NCBI GenBank assembly: GCA_024699855.1
Contig: JAMPIQ010000003.1
Location: forward strand, 5,332,001 to 5,396,000
Reading direction: 5' to 3'
Length of the DNA: 64,000 nucleotides
Origin: Aphelenchoides besseyi
Taxonomy: Eukaryota; Nematoda; Chromadorea; Rhabditida; Aphelenchoididae
The position numbers were made by a program, and so were the translations under genes. The notes beneath the pieces were generated by a model that made no database searches, was not told the DNA's origin, and saw only the letters and a program-made list of their open reading frames with translations. This document shows, piece after piece, positions 58,219 through 64,000 of this stretch (positions are counted from its first letter, which is position 1; every line of letters begins with the position of its first letter).

Positions 58219-58779
58219 TTAGACCTCGAAGCGTGAGTACATGTCGTTGGTTTGTGCGTTCGTGCGAATGAATGTTGCTCTCTTCGACAACTCTTTCAAA
58301 CGAGTTGCTCCCGTGTACGTACAGGCCGATCGAATGCCGCCCAACATATCCTTTATTGTTGCATTGACATCGCCACTAAAAAATAAAATGTTGAATTGAC
58401 TGGTTGGATTGAATTACCGATATGGAATCGTGATTGTTTTGCCTTCACTTGCACGATACTCAGCAACAGAACCGTGATGTTTCTTCATTGCCGTGTCCGA
58501 AGACATGCCGTAGAAAAGTTTGTACTGCTTGTTGTCGCGTTCAATGATTTCACCACCGCTTTGATCGTGGCCCGCAAACAGTCCACCGACCATCACAAAA
58601 TCAGCGCCGCCGCCAATGACTTTAGCAACATCACCGGGATTCGTACATCCACCGTCAGACATCACGTGTCCGTTCAACCCGTGAGCTGCATCAGCGCACT
58701 CCATAATGGCACTCAATTGCGGATAACCGACACCCGCTTTACGACGAGTAGTACAAACGGAGCCCGGACCAATTCCAAC
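58219..58779 (-). pseudogene. GMPR: GMP reductase, C-terminal half only
   Basis: GMP reductase converts GMP to IMP using NADPH. Two exons are present: the catalytic cysteine loop [83 protein letters not shown], then after an intron DMLGGIRSACTYTGATRLKEL. The family has about 345 residues and only about the last 170 are here. Upstream of the tttag acceptor at 58780 the sequence becomes a GC-rich repeat island and then Polinton polymerase, so the 5' half has been lost or moved. Confidence 0.85.
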
Positions 58780-58819
58780 CTAAAACAACAGGAAAGACAA
58801 TGAAAGGATGAAAGAAATC

Positions 58820-59110
58820 ATTCAAACCTTTTGCTATAGTCGTCCCCCCCATTTTTTACCTTTTGCTTGTCGCATGAGGAGGGGGCGAGGGCAACAGCAA
58901 AAGACCCCAAAAGGCAATTGTCCGAACGATACGCTGGAAGTGTTTGTCCAACTAACAGGTCTTTTGCTGTTGTCCCAGCCTTACTATTAAGAAAATTCAC
59001 CTTTTGCTTAGTCCCCCCTTACATGCACCTTTTGCCGAAGCAGGACATTTCGCCGCCGGTCATTTCGCTGCCGGTCATTTCGAAAAGCTACGAAAGCGCG
59101 AACGGGATCG
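58820..59110. repeat. GC-rich repeat island (possible small mobile element or junction)
   Basis: The motif accttttgc occurs four times in the same direction (about 58828, 58858, 59000 and 59026), twice followed by a run of Cs. A 15-bp perfect inverted repeat (caacagcaaaagacc and its complement) lies about 45 nt apart between 58898 and 58973. A 15-nt unit (gccggtcatttcgct-like) is tandemly repeated near 59053-59080. Composition differs sharply from both neighbours. It lies exactly between the truncated GMP reductase and the truncated polymerase. Confidence 0.6.
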
Positions 59111-60560
59111 AGTCGCGGTCTTAGTGCTGCGTTCCATGTGTTCCACCGATAATTGACGTTACAAATGTGACATCCTGAATTTTGTTCAAATTCAGCGTTC
59201 CAACAGCCATTATCCATACATTTGTTACACATTACATAACATGCACAGTAATTAACAGCGTGCTTATAAACTTCACGCTTTATTTCATCTTCTTGTGTAC
59301 TCTCGAAATCATAAACAACCAATCTATAAGGCGAGACCTTTGGTTTTTCTTTTGTCGTTATGTAGCATTCGTTTTCGCTGTGTCTGCTTTTACACAATCG
59401 ACAATACGAACCTTTGCGACATTCGTGTTTTAAGCGTGTTGCAAAACGTTGATCACACTGCTCGCATACCTTATATTCTTGGCACATACGCGTTATGAAA
59501 TGGGCATTGTAACAAGCCTTATTGTAAAATAAGGTCGCGCAATCGTCGCATTTTTAAAAAAAATTGTCTTTAATACACGGATAATTCATTCTACCACATT
59601 TACAACATTTTACTTTACAACGTGCCGAATGCGTTGCAGCTGTGCTATAAGAACTGAGGCAGTCAAAACAATAATTTCGAACACCCAAAAACCTGCGAAT
59701 GTTTGAAATACACGTGCAATGAGCGCAATTGTAATAAATGCTCAATTCGTATTTTGGGTTTTTGCTTTTTGTCTGAAAGAGCGGCTTATCACGTGCGTTA
59801 TTCGAGTTAAAAACTGTGATACGAAATGTTGAATTATACTTTTTGTTATAATAAGAAACCAAAATGTTACAATACTTTTCGACGTTGTAGGATTCGTGTG
59901 CTGTACTTATTTTTAGCTCGGTCATTAGTAAACGAACGAGTTTGTTAACTTTTTTTCACTGTTAAATACCCACACTGTCTGTAGCTCGTACGATCTTTCA
60001 TGTTTAAATAGCGCGAAAGTTCGATTGCCCTGAAGACACAAACTATCGTTTTCATTAATTTCAAAGACCCCTTGGACATTTGATTTCAATTTGCCCCCAC
60101 CCGCCTTTACGGTTCCTTTGCACGTGGCCTCAAATATCAGATCACTACCGTAAAGATGTGCTTCTCTATTTGACTGCTCAATAGATAAAAACAAATTCAT
60201 CACAGCATCGACATTATTCATTTCCGGTGTTCGAAACGGCACAAAAACAGGATCGAAAAGACCTTCAGAGTTGATCGAAACGCTAATTTTGTCGACAGTG
60301 ATCTTTTGTTTTTCGGCTTCGTGAATAGCATTAGAGATTGAATCGCTAATTAAGCTTTTTAACAAAAGTTCTGGATCGTCGCCATCTTTCAAATTCTTAA
60401 AGGTTGTAGTCTCTTTGTATCGAGTTAATTGGAATTTGCTATTTGCATTATTAACTTGAACTTTTCGTGTAAAATAATCTTCCAATTCGTAAGATGAAAG
60501 AAGCGCCATGATTGGAAGAGGATCGTAAACACAAGTAACCGCTTTTTGGCTCGCAGGCAT
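59110..60560 (-). pseudogene. Polinton DNA polymerase B, N-terminal part only, broken
   Basis: Polinton PolB is a protein-primed replicase of more than 1,000 residues. Three ORFs follow one another: 60560-59925 (MPASQKAVTCVYDPL; FRTPEMNNVDAVMNLFLSIEQS), 59925-59554 (cysteine-rich: AHCTCISNIRRFLGVRNYCFDC; KCCKCGRMNYPC) and 59540-59110 (CKSRHSENECYI, then exonuclease motif I as VVYDFEST). This is the N-terminal zinc-finger-like region plus the start of the exonuclease domain. Polymerase motifs are absent; the sequence stops matching after CHICN and enters the repeat island. The first two ORFs overlap as TAATG. Confidence 0.82.
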
Positions 60561-60584
60561 TTTGATGCGCCAAAATGCATCAAA
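60561..60584. promoter_or_regulatory. 8-bp-stem inverted repeat abutting the polymerase ATG
   Basis: tttgatgc and gcatcaaa flank an 8-nt centre directly before the PolB start codon. Such a site could be an operator, a TIR remnant or a hairpin in the transcript. Only the symmetry is seen directly. Confidence 0.4.
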
Positions 60585-60981
60585 TTACGAAATCGGCGCT
60601 TACCATTTGTCAAACTATTTCGAAATACTCACAGACACCTCATCAATTCATCAAATTTCGTAATCGTCAAGTGCCAGATTGCGAAATACTACGCTAAAGT
60701 TTCGAAATTTCTTTATTCGTGAATGGGTTGCACAATCAAAATTTACGACATAAGGAGCTGTCGTGTCTTGTCGTTCGGCATTTGAGCTCGAGCGCGAGCT
60801 ACGTCCGTCCATTTCGTCTCTTTTGTTCTGCGCTCATTTAACGGTTTGTTTTTTCTTTCACCTTTCAGTACGGTCCAAACACTGCTGCAAATTGCCTTTC
60901 AGGACATCTTTTTCAGTTTTACTGTTTACTCTTTTATCGTGGTGTTTTTTGCATTTTCGCTGCACGCTTTTTAAATAGACG

Positions 60982-61293
60982 ATGGCTTTCAAACGCCGAA
61001 AAGAAAGAGAAGAAGATGAATTGTTCATCGACGAAGACACTCAAAAGCCATTAGATGAGTTCGACGATTGGAGCGATAACAGTAAAATGCCGCCCTCTCC
61101 ATGGATTGCTGTTTATTCGAAGCGGGAGCTTAGTTTCATCATGTGTAAAACGTGTGAAGGCAGATTTTTCACAACAAGCAAAAAGATGCGTCCGATGTCA
61201 AATGGATCATATGAAATTCGATTAATTCTATGCAATGAGTGTATTGACGCTAATGCGGCGTTCAACCAAGCTTATCGGGATTTGAACAAGTGA
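60982..61293 (+). CDS. Small CxxC protein, probable zinc ribbon, unknown family
   Basis: Single exon, 103 residues from ATG 60982. A basic start (MAFKRRKERE) and acidic stretch (DELFIDEDTQKP) are followed by SPWIAVYSKRELSF, then two CxxC pairs (MCKTCEGRFF; LCNECIDAN) about 33 residues apart, a spacing suited to one zinc ion. No family recognised. Likely nuclear or cytosolic. Confidence 0.6.
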   Translation: MAFKRRKEREEDELFIDEDTQKPLDEFDDWSDNSKMPPSPWIAVYSKRELSFIMCKTCEGRFFTTSKKMRPMSNGSYEIRLILCNECIDANAAFNQAYRDLNK

Positions 61294-61560
61294 ATCAGCT
61301 GTCTCCCCAACTTACCTTTTGTAGACCAAAAACCCAAAAAAACTTTCCTTTCTATCTAATCATTGTCACAGTTGTAAATGCTTTATTGTGTAATTAATAA
61401 ATGAATCATAACTTTGAATTTTGCCGCTTTGTATGAGGGGGTCTTTCTGCGGCGGTTGATTGATAGCTCCGCGAGCTTTTGCGCATCGATCGGAGGTTGA
61501 TGAGTGACAAGTATATTAATTACTCTGCCGACAAGCTTGCGGCAATAGCTGAGGTCTGGG
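61294..61560. other. Short intergenic region between convergent genes
   Basis: A minus-strand frame (61383-61622) overlaps the end of the SENP-like fragment but shows no conserved residues of that family, and nothing on the plus strand looks coding. Confidence 0.35.
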
Positions 61561-62054
61561 ATTTTTTCTCGAAAATTTGTACCATACACTACTGACCAAT
61601 TTAATGAACTCTTGCTGATCATTACTTAAACTACCAACCATTGAATCGTAAAAATCACAATTACCTTCAGTATTCACAACTGCTAAAGTCCAATGATTTG
61701 CTCAAACAAAAATTCGGAAAAGCACTTTGCTCCAGGACTGCTTCAACTCCGGACAAAAATTGATTGCCAATTGTTTTGAATTCCTGTTTTCTCTCTCCAA
61801 ACTGCAATTGGAACAATCATGATCTGAGGAACAATTTTCGACAATTGATGAATTAAATAGCACATAATAATGTCATTGTTTAACCAACTTTCTTTACCAC
61901 TAAATTTTGCTAGGAATTCAAGGTCCTCCTCCGTGAGTTTTTCAATTCTTATTCTGTGCAAGTTACTTATTTCGCTGATTGCGTCCACTTCCATAAGAAA
62001 TTTAAAAAATTTGTTGTGTCCGAACAGAAGCAGCAGTGCCAAACCGCGTCCCAT
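61560..62054 (-). pseudogene. Ulp1/SENP-like (C48) cysteine protease fragment
   Basis: Starts at ATG 62054 with a short leader, then LTEEDLEFL...WLNNDIIMCYLIHQLSKIVPQ, the family pattern WLND-I---YL. About 100 codons later, in another frame, HWTLAVVNTEGNCDFYDSM appears, matching the catalytic His-Trp and the strand that carries the Asp. The Cys-containing motif is not found downstream. Either an intron joins the two pieces or the gene has decayed; the missing Cys favours decay. Confidence 0.6.
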
Positions 62055-62059
62055 TCCCT

Positions 62060-62975
62060 CGGAGCCAAAAAACGGCGCGAGTGGTCTTTTTTAGTTGTTG
62101 TTTTTTGGAGTCTACAAATAAAGGTTATTGGTTATCGAAGGTCGGGACCTAACAAGATGAAAAGATAACATCAATTTACATCAACACAGATTGTGCTCAA
62201 CGATCAATCGACAGCATAACGAATAAAATTTCCAGAATGAGAAAGTTTCTATCGAGCAATCCAGAAAAATTCGCCTACGCAATATTCAAATTTCATCTAC
62301 TTTATCGGCTATCTGTTATCTTCGCACAGAAACATTTTCATTTCGCGGAACCTACGCAAACCGCTGATCATTTTTAAAAAAAGTACATCAAAATCCGTTC
62401 ACACGCTTCCGATATCTCACCGAAGCGAACACATGCCCCTCTTATTGCAATAAAGGAAAGAATTAAACCAGATCCTTGTCTAGATTGACAATGCAAGAAG
62501 TGACCGCACTAAACCTTGAAAAGACACTATTTAAAACTTCCAAGTCGGAGTAAAAGCTGTCCGGATGCGTTGTGGTTTTCGACAAAACACGTAATTTCTT
62601 ACGGACATGGCACAGCTCATAAGTTGCTTACAGAAAATGAAAAGAACACAATGTAGAATGTACGGAATCCGACAGTGGAAATTGAGGCTTGTTTTCCAAT
62701 AATTTGAACTAGTTGCTGAATTTAAACTTTTCAGGTTTTTGTGACTGCCATTTCCGAGAGACTCGACTTCATCATTTTCGAAGTAGTTGATGGAGAATTT
62801 TCAAAATATCCAAGCGCATTCGATGGCATGTTAAGCGATTGAGTAATGGCTGTTTTTACAATACCCACGTAAATTTCTTGAACAAAGGCACCAAGTTTGC
62901 CACCTTTGTCGACCGAACTCAAATCAAAATACGGGTACGGATGAATTGATTTGCAGAAAAACAATTTCAACCTTT
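62060..62975. other. Intergenic, nothing recognised
   Basis: AT-rich sequence. A 101-codon minus frame at 62731-63036 is antisense to the next exon and not supported. Confidence 0.4.
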
Positions 62976-62979
62976 TAGA

Positions 62980-63363
62980 AAGCAGCCAAGACACATTTTG
63001 AACAAAAATACAGTGACAAATCTCCAAAGATAACATTTGGCAGTCGTGCTGGATGCGAGTGCAACATTGAACTGGCCGGAGGAGAAACGGTTACGTATTA
63101 CGTCAAAACTAACCATGATTGTGGAGCTTCCAACAGCAGTAAGTTCAGTTGATTGATGTACATATTGAGGCTAACTTTCAGGTGTCCGCTCCGATTTGGA
63201 GTTGAAGGAGCTCTTTTTCTATCAACTTTTGGACCATTTGCGTATCGGCGCGAATATTGAGTTCGGAATTGATCAAAAGCGCGAACCCGTCTGGAAGAGA
63301 GGAACCATTTTGAAGAAGTGCGATATGTCAAAATTCTTAACTTTATTGATAATATTTGATTAA
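62980..63363 (+). CDS. Exon pair of a probable nematode-expanded family, unknown function
   Basis: After an acceptor near 62978 the frame reads AAKTHFEQKYSDKSPKITFG, ETVTYYVKTNHDCG, a 43-nt intron, then DLELKELFFYQLLDHLRIG. The pair YYVKT-H and D--ELF-YQLL is characteristic, as I recall, of an uncharacterised protein family that is expanded in nematodes. The start and the C-terminal part are not assigned, so this may be partial. Confidence 0.45.
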
Positions 63364-63429
63364 TTTAGTCGACTTTTATGTTATTTTCAGATTCATGTTG
63401 CTGACTTAGTGAATTAGTCGAAAGCACGA

Positions 63430-63940
63430 CGAAAATACCTTCATTTCCGGAAATTCAGTTCCGTGGTGATGAACTATCAGCAAATATTTGGACAAGCGCA
63501 TAGAATGGATACGGAATGCTGCAATAACTTTTTCAAATTTGATTCTGTTTTCTACCAGTACTTAACTATGGCTCGCAAACTTGGACAATGTGAAAAAGTG
63601 AACGAAGCAAATTGACAACAACACAACGAGCAATAAAACGAAGACTTCTTGGGATTTGATTGCGAGACGAAGTTTGAGGTGTGGAAATCCGAGCAAAAAA
63701 CAATTCAAGACGCGGTGGAAGGTGCACTTCAACGTAGGTTTAGATGGGCTGGTCATATTGCAAGACGAACGGACAACCGCTAGACAACTAGAAGCACATT
63801 CTGGAGGCGTTGGGGTTACAAACGACTAATTGCAAGACCGGCTGATCGATGGCATAAGGACATGGAAAGAACGTTGGGCACCAACTGGAATCGAATCGCT
63901 GAGGATCGGAACGAATAGAAAGCGCGGTCGAAGTATTCGC
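63430..63940 (+). mobile_element. 3' end of a non-LTR retrotransposon reverse transcriptase ORF (dead)
   Basis: Frame pieces read NYGSQTWTM, RSKLTTTQRAIKRRLLGI, RRFRWAGHIARRTDNR and GYKRLIARPADRWHKDMERTLGTNWNRIAEDRNE. This is the conserved tail of RTE/Jockey-like endonuclease-reverse transcriptases (WAGH-AR---NRW, GRP--RW-DD, W---A-DR--W). In-frame stops and frame switches show it is a relic. The 5' part is missing within this window. Confidence 0.8.
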
Positions 63941-64000
63941 ATCATCATATCAATTAATTATCTTTTTTTTTGTTCACATTTTATTGTTGATTTGATGATT

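Overview
The window is nuclear DNA from a small, gene-dense metazoan. The genes have short GT-AG introns, mostly about 40-60 nt with T-rich acceptors (tttcag or tttag), AATAAA signals and intergenic gaps of a few hundred bases. The protein set is animal (PUS10, TOP3B with an RG-rich tail, a PERIOD-type PAS protein, IP6K, SLC39/ZIP, an arrestin-domain protein, SUCLG1, PPP4R2, PP2A-A). The intron style, the nematode-type Maverick capsid genes and one exon of a family I associate with nematode genomes suggest a nematode. That placement is inference.

The dominant structure is a giant inverted duplication. Bases 1-10460 are repeated, reverse-complemented and nearly identical, at 45180-55639, so paired coordinates sum to about 55640. 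The arms enclose about 34.7 kb of single-copy DNA. From the outside in, each arm carries 770 bp without a gene, a PPP4R2-like gene, a PP2A scaffold-subunit (PR65/A) gene lacking its 5' part, a 5.66-kb block of a Polinton/Maverick virus-like transposon, and a DDX51-like DEAD-box helicase fragment. The Polinton block holds an unknown first ORF, chromodomain integrase, penton-type capsid protein, basic minor protein, double-jelly-roll major capsid protein, a small membrane protein and an adenain-like protease. It lacks DNA polymerase, packaging ATPase and recognisable terminal repeats. Some frameshifts are shared by both arms (decay before duplication) and others are private to one arm (decay after duplication, or assembly error).

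The single-copy spacer (10461-45179) holds ordinary host genes: IP6K (-), PUS10 and TOP3B (+, head to tail), a PERIOD/LIN-42-like PAS gene (-), an arrestin-domain gene (+), a ZIP transporter (-), SUCLG1 (+), a novel type I membrane protein with two furin-like sites (+), a 4CL/luciferase-like acyl-CoA synthetase ending in AKL (+) and three small multi-pass membrane proteins. Several 1-4 kb stretches show only short, unconvincing ORFs.

Outside the right arm (55640-64000) lie an unusual trypsin-fold protein with a basic C-terminus, a GMP reductase gene reduced to its C-terminal half, a GC-rich repeat island, a truncated Polinton DNA polymerase B gene on the minus strand, a small CxxC protein, an Ulp1/SENP-like protease fragment, an exon of a probable nematode-expanded family, and the 3' end of a dead non-LTR retrotransposon. 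The Polinton remains, the truncated host genes and the inverted duplication point to a locus repeatedly rearranged around virus-like transposon DNA. A foldback assembly error remains possible for the duplication.
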